Shown piece after piece: positions 42,105 through 51,340 of a stretch of DNA of 64,000 nucleotides. Numbering within the stretch: position 1 is the first letter of the stretch; each line of letters starts with the position of its first letter. The notes under the pieces are model-generated. The model was given only the letters and a program-made list of their open reading frames with translations. It made no database searches and was not told the DNA's origin. The translations under genes were made by a program, and so were the position numbers. This DNA is from Martinezella dioscoreae (GTDB lineage: Bacteria; Pseudomonadota; Alphaproteobacteria; Rhizobiales; Rhizobiaceae). The stretch covers positions 1-64,000 of the forward strand of contig NZ_BLAJ01000001.1 of NCBI RefSeq assembly GCF_009176305.1, written 5' to 3'.

Positions 42105-42956
42105 TCAGTCCTTCCGCAAGTCAGGAAAGTCGGTGCTCAGCGTAACATCCTTCCAGGCATCGAAATTCGCCTTGAGCGCTTCGAGGCGCTTGTAGGCGAT
42201 ATCGAGTGCCGGAGCGCCCAGCAGCAAGCGAAGCGGCGGCACCTCGGCTTCGACCGCCTTTATGATGGCGGCCGCGGCACGCGAGGGGTCACCCGGCTGA
42301 TTGCCGGAGGATGCTTTCGTGGATTGGCGGCGCTTTCCGGCGGTGTCGTCATAGTCCTCGATCCGGATCGGGGATTCGACCATCGAGCTTCCGGCCCAAT
42401 TGGTGCGAAACGCGCCCGGCTCGACAATCGTCACCTTCAAGCCAAGTGGCGCAACCTCATAGGACAGGGATTCCGAGATCGCTTCAACGGCAAACTTCGT
42501 CGCGTGATAATAGCCTGTCGCAGCGAATGCGACCAAGCCGCCCAATGAAGAGATATTGACGATATGGCCCTTTCTGCGGGCGCGCATCCCGGGCAATACT
42601 TCCTTGGTGACATTGATGAGACCGAACAGATTGGTTTCGAACTGTTTGCGCACGCCCTCATCGTCGCCTTCCTCGATGGCGGCGAGATAGCCATAGCCTG
42701 CATTGTTGACGAGCACGTCGATCCTGCCAAAAGCGGCGATGGAAGCGGCCACGGCCGCGCGGATCGTGGAGATGTCGGTGACATCGAGGCGCAGCGCCAA
42801 AGCGCGTCCTTCGTGTTCCGCGACAAGGGCTTCAAGTTTCTCAGGCTGCCTTGCCGTTACGACGGCCCGCCAGCCCCGCTCGAGTACGGATTTTGCAAGT
42901 TCATATCCAAGGCCGGCGGAGGATCCGGTGATAAGCCATACGGGTGTGTCGCTCAT
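42105..42956 (-). CDS. SDR family NAD(P)-dependent oxidoreductase
   Basis: This is a classical short-chain dehydrogenase. TGSSAGLG (about residues 11-18) binds the cofactor, NNAGYGYL is the structural motif, a Ser stands before GLVAFAATGYYHATKFAVEAI, and Tyr-x-x-x-Lys is present as YHATK. Length 283 from ATG 42956, which has AAAGGAG upstream. It diverges from an AraC gene that is likely to control it. Substrate unknown. Confidence 0.9.
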   Translation of the reverse strand: MSDTPVWLITGSSAGLGYELAKSVLERGWRAVVTARQPEKLEALVAEHEGRALALRLDVTDISTIRAAVAASIAAFGRIDVLVNNAGYGYLAAIEEGDDEGVRKQFETNLFGLINVTKEVLPGMRARRKGHIVNISSLGGLVAFAATGYYHATKFAVEAISESLSYEVAPLGLKVTIVEPGAFRTNWAGSSMVESPIRIEDYDDTAGKRRQSTKASSGNQPGDPSRAAAAIIKAVEAEVPPLRLLLGAPALDIAYKRLEALKANFDAWKDVTLSTDFPDLRKD

Positions 42957-43138
42957 GGTCTGCTCCTTTGTTTGCATGTTTTGGTAGCCTTCCGTCGAAG
43001 GATTGCCTTGAGCAAAACTAGGGGCGACTGATGCCCAGGCGTTAGGGCAGAAGGACCAGAGTTTCCTACGATCCTTCCAATTTTGCCTGTTGGCGATATC
43101 ATGTGTAGGAAATGTCGCCATCATCGAAAGCCGAATTT

Positions 43139-44017
43139 ATGGACCCGTCGACACAGCTGCTAGAGCTGATCAGCCGCCACGCCGCCGCTCCGAAGCAGGC
43201 GACCGAAGTACAGGGGCTGACGCTTTATAGAGTTGAGCAGCCGACGCTGCCGACGGATACCGTCTACAGTCCGAGAATCTGCATGGTATTGCAGGGGACG
43301 AAGACGATCCGGCTCGGAGAGCGGGTTTTTAGCGTCGATTCCTCGCAATATTTCATCGCGACGGTCAATCTGCCGGTGTCTGCGCGGATCGAGCAGGCCG
43401 ATCCTGCCAGCCCGCACCTGGCGCTTTCCTTCGAACTGGAGAGGGAGGAGATCGCAAAGCTCCTTGCGGAGGCTCCGGTGATCCATGCGGCGGAGCCTCG
43501 CGATCACGCCGGAATTGCGGTGTCGCAGCAGACGCCGGAGATCGTGAGTGCTGCATTGCGCCTTGTCTCCTGTCTCGACGCGCCTGACGATATCGAGATG
43601 ATGGCAAAGCTTGCCAAGCTTGAACTCTATTACCGGCTGCTGCGCGGCGAGCTCGGGCCGATGCTGCGGCAGCTTGCCACGCATGGCACAAATCTGGCGC
43701 AGATCGGCCGCGTCACCGACTGGATCAAGGGCCATTTCGCCGAGGCCATGAGTATCGGCAAACTAGCCGACATGGCGGGAATGAGCCCCACATCGCTGCA
43801 CCGGCATTTCAAGGCTGTGACATTGATGACGCCGTTGCAATATCGGGCGCTCATCCGGCTGCAGGAAGCGCGTCGCCGGCTGCTTCTTCGCGAGGGCAAT
43901 GCACGGGAGATCGGATTTGAGGTCGGTTATGACAGCCAGACGCAGTTCACGCGTGAATACCGCAAATTGTTCGGTCGGCCGCCGGCGACGGACGCGGCCT
44001 TTCTCAGCGGCAGATGA
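43139..44017 (+). CDS. AraC family transcriptional regulator
   Basis: The N-terminal AraC_N domain is TLPTDTVYSPRICMVLQGTKTIRLGERVFSVD-like, and two helix-turn-helix motifs follow (about residues 195-285: MSIGKLADMAGMSPTSLHRHFK, then GNAREIGFEVGYDSQTQFTREYRKLFG). Length is 292 from ATG 43139; the ATG at 43112 has AGGA too close before it but cannot be excluded. The family typically activates a nearby oxidoreductase; here that is the divergent SDR. Confidence 0.9.
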   Translation: MDPSTQLLELISRHAAAPKQATEVQGLTLYRVEQPTLPTDTVYSPRICMVLQGTKTIRLGERVFSVDSSQYFIATVNLPVSARIEQADPASPHLALSFELEREEIAKLLAEAPVIHAAEPRDHAGIAVSQQTPEIVSAALRLVSCLDAPDDIEMMAKLAKLELYYRLLRGELGPMLRQLATHGTNLAQIGRVTDWIKGHFAEAMSIGKLADMAGMSPTSLHRHFKAVTLMTPLQYRALIRLQEARRRLLLREGNAREIGFEVGYDSQTQFTREYRKLFGRPPATDAAFLSGR

Positions 44018-44135
44018 CCGAGATTCGCAGGATATTTGTTCTGGAGAGTGAAGCGCACCGGGTTTGCCGATATCTGGCCATGTTCCTGCCTTAGCGGCAG
44101 GAGCGATCATGTTTCGTCGCCTTAAGGAGGGCAGG

Positions 44136-44483
44136 GTGAGCTACGATTTTCATGTGGGCCAGAAGGTCGTCTGCATCGACGATACGTTCAAGCATGTCAG
44201 CATCGATCAGCTGATCCGCAAGGGAACGATCTACACCATCCGCTGGGTCGGCGAATACACGCATTATGTCGATGGCACGTTCATCGGCGTGAAGCTGGAG
44301 GAGATCCATCGCGGCAATGACGACGGCCCGGAAGGCTATGGCGCCGCCGACATGCCCTATCGCGCCAGCCGCTTCCGCCCGCTGGTGAAGGACAAGATCG
44401 CCTCGCTCAGAAAGCTACTCGCGCCGACGCCGGATGCGCCTGCCGAGCCAAAGGTGAAGACCAAGAAGACGGAAAAGGTCTGA
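44136..44483 (+). CDS. small conserved hypothetical protein
   Basis: The 115-residue protein begins VSYDFHVGQKVVCIDDTFKH and has a beta-rich N-terminal part (GTIYTIRWVGEYTHYVDGTFIGVKLEEI) that looks like an SH3-like barrel. A Lys-rich tail ends TKKTEKV. The GTG at 44136 is taken as the start, since a perfect AAGGAGG lies 5 bases before it; the ATG at 44109 would place that ribosome-binding site inside the gene. I recall similar proteins in rhizobial and phage genomes but no function. Cytoplasmic by lack of signal. Confidence 0.7.
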   Translation: MSYDFHVGQKVVCIDDTFKHVSIDQLIRKGTIYTIRWVGEYTHYVDGTFIGVKLEEIHRGNDDGPEGYGAADMPYRASRFRPLVKDKIASLRKLLAPTPDAPAEPKVKTKKTEKV

Positions 44484-44488
44484 GGGCA

Positions 44489-44510
44489 GGCGGCATCGAG
44501 GCTTGCCGCC
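44489..44510. terminator. hairpin between convergent genes
   Basis: Arms GGCGGCA (44489-44495) and TGCCGCC (44504-44510) lie between the small hypothetical gene and ddl, whose stop is 9 bases further. There is no T-run. Confidence 0.4.
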
Positions 44511-44518
44511 CCTCTGGA

Positions 44519-45583
44519 TTACACCTGCCGCGCCCGCGCCAGACCGTGCTCGATCAGGCGGCTGACGAGCTCCGGATAGGAAATGCTCGAGGCATCCATG
44601 GCCTTGGGATACATGCTGATATTGGTGAAGCCGGGCATAGTGTTGATCTCGTTGATGACGGTGCTACCATCCGGCCGCAGAAAGAAATCGACGCGCGCCA
44701 GCCCTTCGCATCCGAGCGCCCGGAAACCATCCGCCGCCATGCGCTTCAACCCCTCTGCCGTGTCGGCCGGAATATCCGCCGGCACGGTGACGACGGCGCC
44801 GTTCTGATCGAGATATTTCGCCTCGTAGGAATAGAAGCCGTGGGTCGCGGCCGTGGCGATCTCGCCCGGCACGGAGACGAAGAGCGAACCGTCAGGCTCT
44901 TCCAGCACGGCGCATTCGATCTCGCGAGCGCGCACGAATTCTTCCACCAGCACCTTGCGGTCATGCCGGAAGGCCTCGGCCAGTGCTGCCCCGAAGGCCG
45001 TGGCATCCTGCACTTTGCTGACGCCGACCGACGAGCCCTGGCGCGTCGGCTTGACGAAGACGGGCGAGCCGAGCGTGGCGGCAATCTCATTGAAATCAGG
45101 CTTTTCGCCACGCGTGAGCGTAACCGAGCGTGCCACCGGCAGGCCGGCCTCGCGCAGCAGGCGCTTTGCCATATCCTTGTCGATCGCGTTGGCCGAGCCG
45201 AGAATGCCGCAGCCGACGAGGGGCAGGCCGACGATCTGGGCAAGCCCCTGAATGGAGCCATCCTCGCCGTTCAGCCCATGCAGCACCGGAAACAGCACAT
45301 CGACCGCAGGCAGCTCACGTGCGCCAGACCCCTCCAGCGCCATCAGCCGGCCCTTGCCGCCCGGAACCAGGCAGACTTGCCGGCCCTCATAGGCAACCGG
45401 CTCCGGCAGCGCGCCACCCTTTTCCTCCACCAGCAGCCAGCGCCCGCCGCGATCGATCAGGATCGGCACGATCTCATATCGCCCGCCATCGATCGCCTTG
45501 ACGACATTGCGGGCCGACATGACGGAAACCTCATGCTCGGTAGACTGACCGCCAAACAGAACGGCGACGCGTAGTTTCGACAT
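44519..45583 (-). CDS. ddl: D-alanine--D-alanine ligase
   Basis: This enzyme joins two D-alanines for the peptidoglycan stem peptide. VAVLFGGQSTEHEVSVMSARNV opens the N-terminal domain. The ATP-grasp domain carries PVFVKPTRQGSSVGVSKV and the C-terminal FFLRPDGSTVINEINTMPGFT with its metal-binding Glu and Asn. Length 354 is that of the longer DdlA type. The start has GGGAG upstream. It is outside any mur gene cluster, so it is probably a second, stand-alone copy (DdlA-like) alongside one in the division cluster. Confidence 0.93.
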   Translation of the reverse strand: MSKLRVAVLFGGQSTEHEVSVMSARNVVKAIDGGRYEIVPILIDRGGRWLLVEEKGGALPEPVAYEGRQVCLVPGGKGRLMALEGSGARELPAVDVLFPVLHGLNGEDGSIQGLAQIVGLPLVGCGILGSANAIDKDMAKRLLREAGLPVARSVTLTRGEKPDFNEIAATLGSPVFVKPTRQGSSVGVSKVQDATAFGAALAEAFRHDRKVLVEEFVRAREIECAVLEEPDGSLFVSVPGEIATAATHGFYSYEAKYLDQNGAVVTVPADIPADTAEGLKRMAADGFRALGCEGLARVDFFLRPDGSTVINEINTMPGFTNISMYPKAMDASSISYPELVSRLIEHGLARARQV

Positions 45584-45709
45584 TGAGGCTTTTCTCCCGG
45601 GCCAAGAAGGATGTGATGAGAGAAAGGTTTAAACGGGGGATTGCAGCGGAATTGGGGAGGGATGAGGTGTGCTGTCACAAGAACAGATTTGTACGTGCCG
45701 GAGTTCGTA

Positions 45710-46540
45710 TCATGCCAGGGCGCGCAGCTCCCCATCTGCATTGTCCAATTTGGGGAAAGGCAGAGCCTGATCGAAGACCGGCCACAATTCGTTGAGTAGG
45801 ATTTTCGTTGCGCCATCGAAGTGGTTTAGACCAAGCGGCACGGGGAAGTGCAGAATGAAATCAATACCTGCAAGGTCGCCACAGAAGGTGGTCTCGATCG
45901 GATTAAGATTATCGTACATCAGGACGATGCCGACGTTTCGCGGTTGGTAGTTCCGCGCAAGCTCGACGAGATCGATCTGCATGGGTGCGTAGGCGTCAAT
46001 ATAGTCCTTTGCGAGCACGATGGGATCCTGTCCAAGCCGCGCACCCTGCCAGCGGCTTTCCAGTGTCGTCCTTTCGATGCGGGCGAACAATTCAGGCCGA
46101 AAGCCGGTTTGGGGATTGATCGCGAAAGAGAGAATCGTGGCGTCGCTGCCGCTGTGCTTAAGCCGTTGATCCAGCAGTAACCCCATTCTGATCGCCGCGT
46201 ATCCGCCGGCGCTGGAGCCAATCATTTTGATCGCCGCAATGTCATGTTCGACGATGTAACGCATAAGGATGCCGAGAATGCGGTCCTGATGCTCAAGATA
46301 CCAGGAACCCTTCTCTTCCACGAACCAGATGGCATGCGCATCGTAGCGGATGATTTTTCGATAATTCTGGAATTTTGTTCCGAAGGGCCTGCCGGGCTGT
46401 TTGCGGGGGCGATTCTCCGCACCATAGGAATTGAAGTAGACGATCAGGTTATTGGAGCGATTTTGTCGGACAACCGAGAGCAATTCTCCCTTTTGCGGAG
46501 CCGTCGTCTCAAAAATCGCTCGAAGTTCTCCGCCAATCAT
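45710..46540 (-). CDS. unrecognised serine-esterase-like protein (alpha/beta hydrolase fold)
   Basis: I do not recognise this 276-residue protein by family. It shows an alpha/beta hydrolase layout: IAAIKMIGSSAGGYAAIRMG is a nucleophile elbow (Gly-Ser-Ser110-Ala-Gly), a strand ending in IVLMYDN supplies Asp210, and His240 in GLNHFDG completes a possible triad. This resembles Asp2-type and capsule-associated acyl esterases more than metabolic lipases. No signal peptide or membrane helix is seen. It sits alone between ddl and tRNA-Thr in an otherwise core region. Its base composition looks richer in AT than its neighbours (not measured), which hints at acquisition beside the tRNA. Confidence 0.65.
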   Translation of the reverse strand: MIGGELRAIFETTAPQKGELLSVVRQNRSNNLIVYFNSYGAENRPRKQPGRPFGTKFQNYRKIIRYDAHAIWFVEEKGSWYLEHQDRILGILMRYIVEHDIAAIKMIGSSAGGYAAIRMGLLLDQRLKHSGSDATILSFAINPQTGFRPELFARIERTTLESRWQGARLGQDPIVLAKDYIDAYAPMQIDLVELARNYQPRNVGIVLMYDNLNPIETTFCGDLAGIDFILHFPVPLGLNHFDGATKILLNELWPVFDQALPFPKLDNADGELRALA

Positions 46541-46662
46541 GATCGAATTTCACCCTCGGCCACAACGAATCTGATTGGTGTATTATGGCGCAAACGCCAA
46601 GTTCAGGTAACGCGCAATCTTACGCTGCAGCTCAACGGATTAAGAGATTTCCGGAGGAAAAC

Positions 46663-46737
46663 TGGTGCTGCTAGAGAGATTTGAACTCTCGGCCTCTCCC
46701 TTACCAAGGGAGTGCTCTACCCCTGAGCTATAGCAGC
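46663..46737 (-). tRNA. tRNA-Thr (anticodon GGT)
   Basis: Read on the minus strand, the cloverleaf has acceptor GCTGCTA/TAGCAGC, the anticodon stem CTCCC/GGGAG with loop TTGGTAA (anticodon GGT), the T arm AGAGTTCAAATCTCT, and an encoded CCA end. Confidence 0.93.
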
Positions 46738-46892
46738 ATTCCGTGGCGCTGATAGGTGCGCCGTATTGGGCGAGGCGGCTATTGCCATAGGTCGGGGCGG
46801 AGTGCAAGCCGCAAATTGCAAGTTCTGTGAAAGTTCGTTGGAAAAAATGTGTCGGTCTTTTGAAGGCCGGGGTTTTCGGCTATCAGAAATTC

Positions 46893-47177
46893 ATGGCTGC
46901 GGATAAGACGAAAATCGATGAAGGGCAGGCTTTGCAGGGCGGTTCGACCCCCAGCGGGGTGAGCGGCGAGGCGGGCGCGCGGGCGGATGCCCAGCAGGTC
47001 ACGGAGGCGGATCGGCGGCGCGAGCGTGCGGCGCAGAAGCTGCGCGAGAATCTGGCGCGGCGCAAGCAGCAGGTCCGGGCGCGGCGCGCCGGGCAGGCGG
47101 ACGAGACGGATGGGCTGCCGGGCGCAAAGCCTGGGGATAGTGCCGATTCCGCCGCAAAAAGGGACGAATCGCAATGA
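46893..47177 (+). CDS. small charged hypothetical protein upstream of murA
   Basis: This is a 94-residue, Arg/Ala/Gln-rich, low-complexity protein without cysteine, probably helical in its middle (EADRRRERAAQKLRENLARRKQQ). The start at ATG 46893 lacks a good ribosome-binding site; the GTG at 46827 is an alternative. A small gene of this kind stands before murA in rhizobia as I recall, so it is probably real, but no function is known. It has no signal or membrane segment. Confidence 0.6.
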   Translation: MAADKTKIDEGQALQGGSTPSGVSGEAGARADAQQVTEADRRRERAAQKLRENLARRKQQVRARRAGQADETDGLPGAKPGDSADSAAKRDESQ

Positions 47178-47322
47178 TTGATGTCGCCCATCATCAATCG
47201 AATTGATGCGTTAATCTATTTCGTCTAAAGAGCGCCTTTTACCAAGGTGCACGAAACCTGGCGCCCGCGATTTGAGGCGCCCGGGACTATCAGGAAAGGC
47301 GGGCCTCGCCCGTATTGCTTAT

Positions 47323-48615
47323 ATGGATCGTATCAGGATTGTCGGCGGCAATGAGCTCAACGGTATCATTCCGATCTCCGGCGCCAAGAATGCCGCCCTG
47401 CCGCTGATGATCGCCTCGCTGCTGACAAGCGATACACTGACGTTGGAAAACGTGCCGCATCTCGCCGATGTCGAGCTCCTGATGCGTATTCTCGGCAATC
47501 ACGGCGTCGATGTCGCCGTCAACGGCCGGCGCGAGCGCCAGGAAGACGGCTATTCCCGCACGATCCATTTCACCTGCCGCACCATCGTCGATACGACCGC
47601 ACCTTATGAGTTGGTCGCTAAGATGCGCGCGAGCTTCTGGGTCATCGGGCCGCTGCTCGCCCGCGAGGGCCAGGCGCGCGTGTCGCTGCCCGGCGGCTGC
47701 GCCATCGGCACGCGCCCGGTCGATCTCTTCATTGAGGGCTTGCAGGCGCTCGGTGCCACCATGGAAATCGATGGCGGCTATATCAATGCCACCGCGCCGA
47801 AGGGCGGCCTCATCGGCGCACGTTATGACTTCCCGAAGGTTTCCGTTGGTGCGACGCATGTGATGATGATGGCCGCCACGCTTGCACGCGGCACCACCGT
47901 CATCGGCAATGCGGCCCGCGAGCCCGAGATCGTCGATCTCGCCAATTGCCTGATCGCCATGGGCGCCAAGATCTCCGGCGCCGGCACCAGCACGATCACC
48001 ATCGAGGGCGTCACCTCGCTCTCCGGCGCCCGCCACCGCGTGCTGCCCGACCGTATCGAGACCGGCACCTATGCCATGGCCGTTGCCATGGCCGGCGGCG
48101 ACGTCACGCTTGAAAACACCGATGTCGCGCTGCTTGACACCGCGCTCGAAAGCCTGCGCCGGGCCGGCGCCACGGTTTCGCCGACCAATAACGGCATCCG
48201 CGTCATGCGCAATGGCGGCGGCATCCAGCCGGTCGACGTCGTCACCGATCCGTTCCCCGGCTTCCCGACGGACCTGCAGGCGCAGTTCATGGCGCTGATG
48301 ACCCGCTCCTCGGGCGTCTCCAACATCACCGAGACCATCTTTGAAAACCGCTTCATGCATGTGCAGGAGCTCGCCCGCCTCGGCGCCAAGATCTCGCTTT
48401 CCGGTCAGACCGCCCGCGTCGAAGGCGTTCAGAAGCTGAAGGGCGCGCCCGTGATGGCGACCGATCTTCGCGCCTCCGTCTCGCTCGTCATCGCCGGCCT
48501 TGCCGCCGAAGGCGAGACGGTGGTGTCGCGCATCTATCACCTCGATCGCGGCTTCGAGCGGCTGGAAGACAAGCTGACGCGCTGCGGCGCCGTAGTCGAG
48601 CGCATCAGCGACTAA
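47323..48615 (+). CDS. murA: UDP-N-acetylglucosamine 1-carboxyvinyltransferase
   Basis: This is the first committed enzyme of peptidoglycan synthesis; it transfers enolpyruvate to UDP-GlcNAc. The N terminus [24 protein letters not shown] is invariant. The catalytic Cys126 in [12 protein letters not shown] is the residue modified by fosfomycin in E. coli MurA. Length 430. ATG 47323 starts directly before the conserved motif; upstream codons are not family-like. It is followed by a rhizobial repeat element and then the DUF2948-hisD unit. Confidence 0.96.
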   Translation: MDRIRIVGGNELNGIIPISGAKNAALPLMIASLLTSDTLTLENVPHLADVELLMRILGNHGVDVAVNGRRERQEDGYSRTIHFTCRTIVDTTAPYELVAKMRASFWVIGPLLAREGQARVSLPGGCAIGTRPVDLFIEGLQALGATMEIDGGYINATAPKGGLIGARYDFPKVSVGATHVMMMAATLARGTTVIGNAAREPEIVDLANCLIAMGAKISGAGTSTITIEGVTSLSGARHRVLPDRIETGTYAMAVAMAGGDVTLENTDVALLDTALESLRRAGATVSPTNNGIRVMRNGGGIQPVDVVTDPFPGFPTDLQAQFMALMTRSSGVSNITETIFENRFMHVQELARLGAKISLSGQTARVEGVQKLKGAPVMATDLRASVSLVIAGLAAEGETVVSRIYHLDRGFERLEDKLTRCGAVVERISD

Positions 48616-48667
48616 GGCTCATCGCTGCCCCCCACAATCGCATATGGTGGGATCATCTTCGGAAACT

Positions 48668-48800
48668 CCTTCTCCCCTCGGGGAGAAGGTGGCCCGAAGG
48701 GTCGGATGAGGGGGCTGACTGATTTGAATTCACGAGTTTTCGTACTCCTGGCAGGCACCCCCTCATCCGCCTGATGGCACCTTCTCCCGAGGGGAGAAGG
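48668..48800. repeat. RIME-like palindromic element
   Basis: The element begins with CCTTCTCCCC and a small hairpin (48668-48689) and ends with the related block CCTTCTCCCGAGGGGAGAAGG (48780-48800). Between these, GGATGAGGGGG (48704-48714) is mirrored by CCCCCTCATCC (48758-48768). The whole can form a long cruciform. This matches my memory of rhizobial intergenic mosaic elements. The gap 48616-49057 holds this element; 48801-49057 shows nothing else. Confidence 0.7.
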
Positions 48801-49057
48801 GTGGCGGCAACGATTTCAGCTCATATGCGATTGTCCTGCCTCCCGGGCAGTCCTCCGGTTTTTGCATTCCGCTGTCGCAAAAGCGCGACAGCATTTTGGA
48901 TGATCGGGCTTATTTCCATCCATCGGCGCGAAGAGAGCGGGCCAGCCCGCTTTCTTCGGTTGCGTCTTTTGCGCTCCCATCCTATGTCCAGAATGAGGGA
49001 ACGCCGGCAATCGTGCTTGCCGGGGGTTCCAATGGCGCGATCAGGGATAAAGGACGA

Positions 49058-49501
49058 ATGAGCGATCTCAAGCTAATGGCACTCGACACCGAGGACCTGG
49101 ATGTCATCTCTGCCTATATGCAGGATAGCGTCTTCAAGGTCGGCGACATGTCCTATGCGCCGAAGCAAGAGCAGTTTTCGCTCGCGGCCAACCGTTTCGT
49201 CTGGGAACAATCGGACCAGCGCAGCAAGCCTTACGAACGCCATCGTTCCGCGCTGGTGTTCAAGCGCGTGCAGGCCGTGCGCTCCAGCGGCTTCGACCGG
49301 CGCAACCGCGACGAGGTTCTCTCGCTGCTCGCCATCCGCTTCGAGCAGAAGGGCGAGGGGCCGGACGGCACGATAGAGCTTGCCCTAGCCGCCAACGCCA
49401 CGATTGCGCTCGATGTCGAATGCATCGAGGCCCAGCTTGCAGATATCGGCGGCGCATGGGAAACGGCCCACAAGCCCCGACATCCGGATGCGGGCGAATA
49501 G
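49058..49501 (+). CDS. DUF2948 family protein
   Basis: This is a 147-residue protein beginning MSDLKLMALDTEDLDVISAYMQDSVFKVGDM, with a central FKRVQAVRSSGFDRRNRDEVLSLLAI. It is conserved immediately before hisD in rhizobia. The start 49058 has AAAGGA 4 bases upstream; the frame extends far upstream but not with family sequence. It lacks signal and membrane segments. Function unknown; the operon position suggests co-expression with histidine synthesis. Confidence 0.87.
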   Translation: MSDLKLMALDTEDLDVISAYMQDSVFKVGDMSYAPKQEQFSLAANRFVWEQSDQRSKPYERHRSALVFKRVQAVRSSGFDRRNRDEVLSLLAIRFEQKGEGPDGTIELALAANATIALDVECIEAQLADIGGAWETAHKPRHPDAGE

Positions 49502-49559
49502 GCAGCGACGGTTGGATTTTTGCCGCCGCAGGCGGCCGCAGTGAAAGAGGAATATCAGT

Positions 49560-50858
49560 TTGGCTATCTGGCTGGATCAGGCGTCGGAAGGGTTCGAGCA
49601 GCAGTTCGCCGCGTTCCTGACGACCAAGCGGGAAGTGTCCGAGGATGTGAATGCCGTCGTGCGCGGCATCATCGACGATGTGCGGGCGCGCGGCGATGCC
49701 GCCCTTGCAGACTATTCTAAGAAGTTCGACGGCGTCGATTTCGCCGTAACGCCGATGCGCGTCAGCGAAGCGGAGATCGATGCGGCGATCGCGGCCGTTC
49801 CGGCAGAGGTTCTGGGCGCGCTGAAGGTCGCCGCCACCCGCATCGAATCGCATCACCGCCGGCAGCTGCCGAAGGACGATATCTATGAAGACGATCTCGG
49901 CGTCGGCCTCGGATCGCGCTGGACGGCGATCGAAGCGGTCGGCCTCTATGTGCCCGGCGGCACGGCGAGCTATCCGAGCTCGGTTCTGATGAATGCCGTG
50001 CCGGCCAAGGTCGCTGGCGTCGACCGTGTCGTCATCGCAGTGCCGGCGACCGGCGGCGCCGTCAATCCGGCCGTGCTTGCCGCGGCGCGCATGGCCGGCG
50101 TCAAGGAGATCTACCGCATCGGCGGTGCGCAGGCGATCGCGGCCCTTGCCTACGGCACAGGGACGATCAAGCCGGTCTATAAGATCACCGGCCCCGGCAA
50201 TGCCTATGTGGCGGCAGCCAAGCGCCAGGTGTTCGGTACTGTTGGTATCGACATGATTGCCGGCCCCTCCGAAGTGCTCGTCATCGCTGACAAGAACAAC
50301 GATCCGGACTGGATCGCCGCCGATCTGCTGGCGCAGGCTGAGCATGACGAAAGCGCCCAATCGATCCTCATTACCGACGATGCCGAATTCGGCAGAGCCG
50401 TGGAAGCGGCGGTAGAGCGGCAGCTGAAGCAGCTCAGCCGCTCGCAGACGGCAGCGACGAGCTGGCGGGATTTCGGCGCGGTTATCCTGGTCGCCGAAGT
50501 GAAGCAGGCCATTCCGCTTGCCAACCGCATCGCGGCCGAGCATCTGGAACTGGCGGTCGATGATCCCGAGCCGCTTTTGGCCGGTGTTCGCAATGCCGGC
50601 GCGATCTTTGTCGGCCGTCATACGCCCGAAGTGATCGGCGATTATGTCGGCGGCTCGAACCATGTGCTGCCGACGGCCCGCTCTGCACGCTTCTCCTCCG
50701 GGCTGTCGGTGCTCGATTTCGTCAAGCGCACCTCTATTCTCCGGCTGGGGTCGGAGCAGCTTCGCGCACTCGGGCCGGCGGCGATCGCGCTTGCCAATTC
50801 CGAGGGGCTGGATGCGCATGCGCGGTCGGTTGCGATCCGCCTCAATCTCGAGGGGTAA
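49560..50858 (+). CDS. hisD: histidinol dehydrogenase
   Basis: This enzyme oxidises L-histidinol to histidine in two NAD-dependent steps with a zinc cofactor. Family motifs include GLYVPGGTASYPSSVLMNA, IYRIGGAQAIAALAYGT, KITGPGNAYVAAAKRQV, GIDMIAGPSEVLVIAD, LAQAEHDESAQS and the late GGSNHVLPT with a zinc-binding His. Length 432. The start is TTG 49560, with AAAGAGGA 8 bases upstream and no ATG nearby. It is tightly followed by the UPF0262 gene. Confidence 0.96.
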   Translation: MAIWLDQASEGFEQQFAAFLTTKREVSEDVNAVVRGIIDDVRARGDAALADYSKKFDGVDFAVTPMRVSEAEIDAAIAAVPAEVLGALKVAATRIESHHRRQLPKDDIYEDDLGVGLGSRWTAIEAVGLYVPGGTASYPSSVLMNAVPAKVAGVDRVVIAVPATGGAVNPAVLAAARMAGVKEIYRIGGAQAIAALAYGTGTIKPVYKITGPGNAYVAAAKRQVFGTVGIDMIAGPSEVLVIADKNNDPDWIAADLLAQAEHDESAQSILITDDAEFGRAVEAAVERQLKQLSRSQTAATSWRDFGAVILVAEVKQAIPLANRIAAEHLELAVDDPEPLLAGVRNAGAIFVGRHTPEVIGDYVGGSNHVLPTARSARFSSGLSVLDFVKRTSILRLGSEQLRALGPAAIALANSEGLDAHARSVAIRLNLEG

Positions 50859-50861
50859 GGC

Positions 50862-51335
50862 ATGGCGAAGGGCGTCTTCCGGCTGAGCGATGTGGTCCTG
50901 GACGACACGATCGGCCGCTCGACGCCTGATGTCGAGCACGAGCGCGCCGTCGCCATCTTCGACCTGATTGAGGAAAACAGCTTCGAGCCTGTGGGACATC
51001 AGGGCGGCCCCTATCTCCTGAACTTGTCGCTGGTCGACCAGAAGCTGGTCTTCGACATCCGCATGGAAGATGGCGGCGTTGTCGCAACTCATATCCTGTC
51101 GCTGACGCCGTTCCGCCGGATCGTGAAGGATTATTTCATGATCTGCGAGAGCTATTACGAGGCGATCCGCTCGGCCACGCCAAGCCGCATCGAGGCGATC
51201 GACATGGGCCGGCGCGGCATTCACAACGAAGGCTCGCAGACGCTGATGGACCGGTTGAACGGCAAGATCAGCGTGGATTTCGATACGGCGCGCCGGCTCT
51301 TCACGCTCGTTTGCGTGCTCTATTGGCGCGGGTGA
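50862..51335 (+). CDS. UPF0262 family protein
   Basis: This is a 157-residue protein of unknown function restricted to alphaproteobacteria. Conserved segments include [36 protein letters not shown] and [23 protein letters not shown]. It lies 3 bases after hisD and 5 bases before the phosphatase gene, so all three are likely one transcript. Confidence 0.9.
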   Translation: MAKGVFRLSDVVLDDTIGRSTPDVEHERAVAIFDLIEENSFEPVGHQGGPYLLNLSLVDQKLVFDIRMEDGGVVATHILSLTPFRRIVKDYFMICESYYEAIRSATPSRIEAIDMGRRGIHNEGSQTLMDRLNGKISVDFDTARRLFTLVCVLYWRG

Positions 51336-51340
51336 TTGCC

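Noticed and set aside
46663..46737. tRNA-Thr as an attachment site of an integrated element
   Set aside because: No integrase, no direct repeat of the tRNA end was found nearby, and only one odd gene is adjacent.
48774..49061. Small frames within the RIME-like element and the gap before DUF2948
   Set aside because: They follow the repeat sequence, lack ribosome-binding sites and resemble no protein.
49260..51224. Long open frame (654 codons) on the minus strand opposite hisD
   Set aside because: It is an antisense shadow of hisD/UPF0262/DUF2948, arising from GC-rich codon use; composition is Asp/Arg/Ala/His-rich with no family features.
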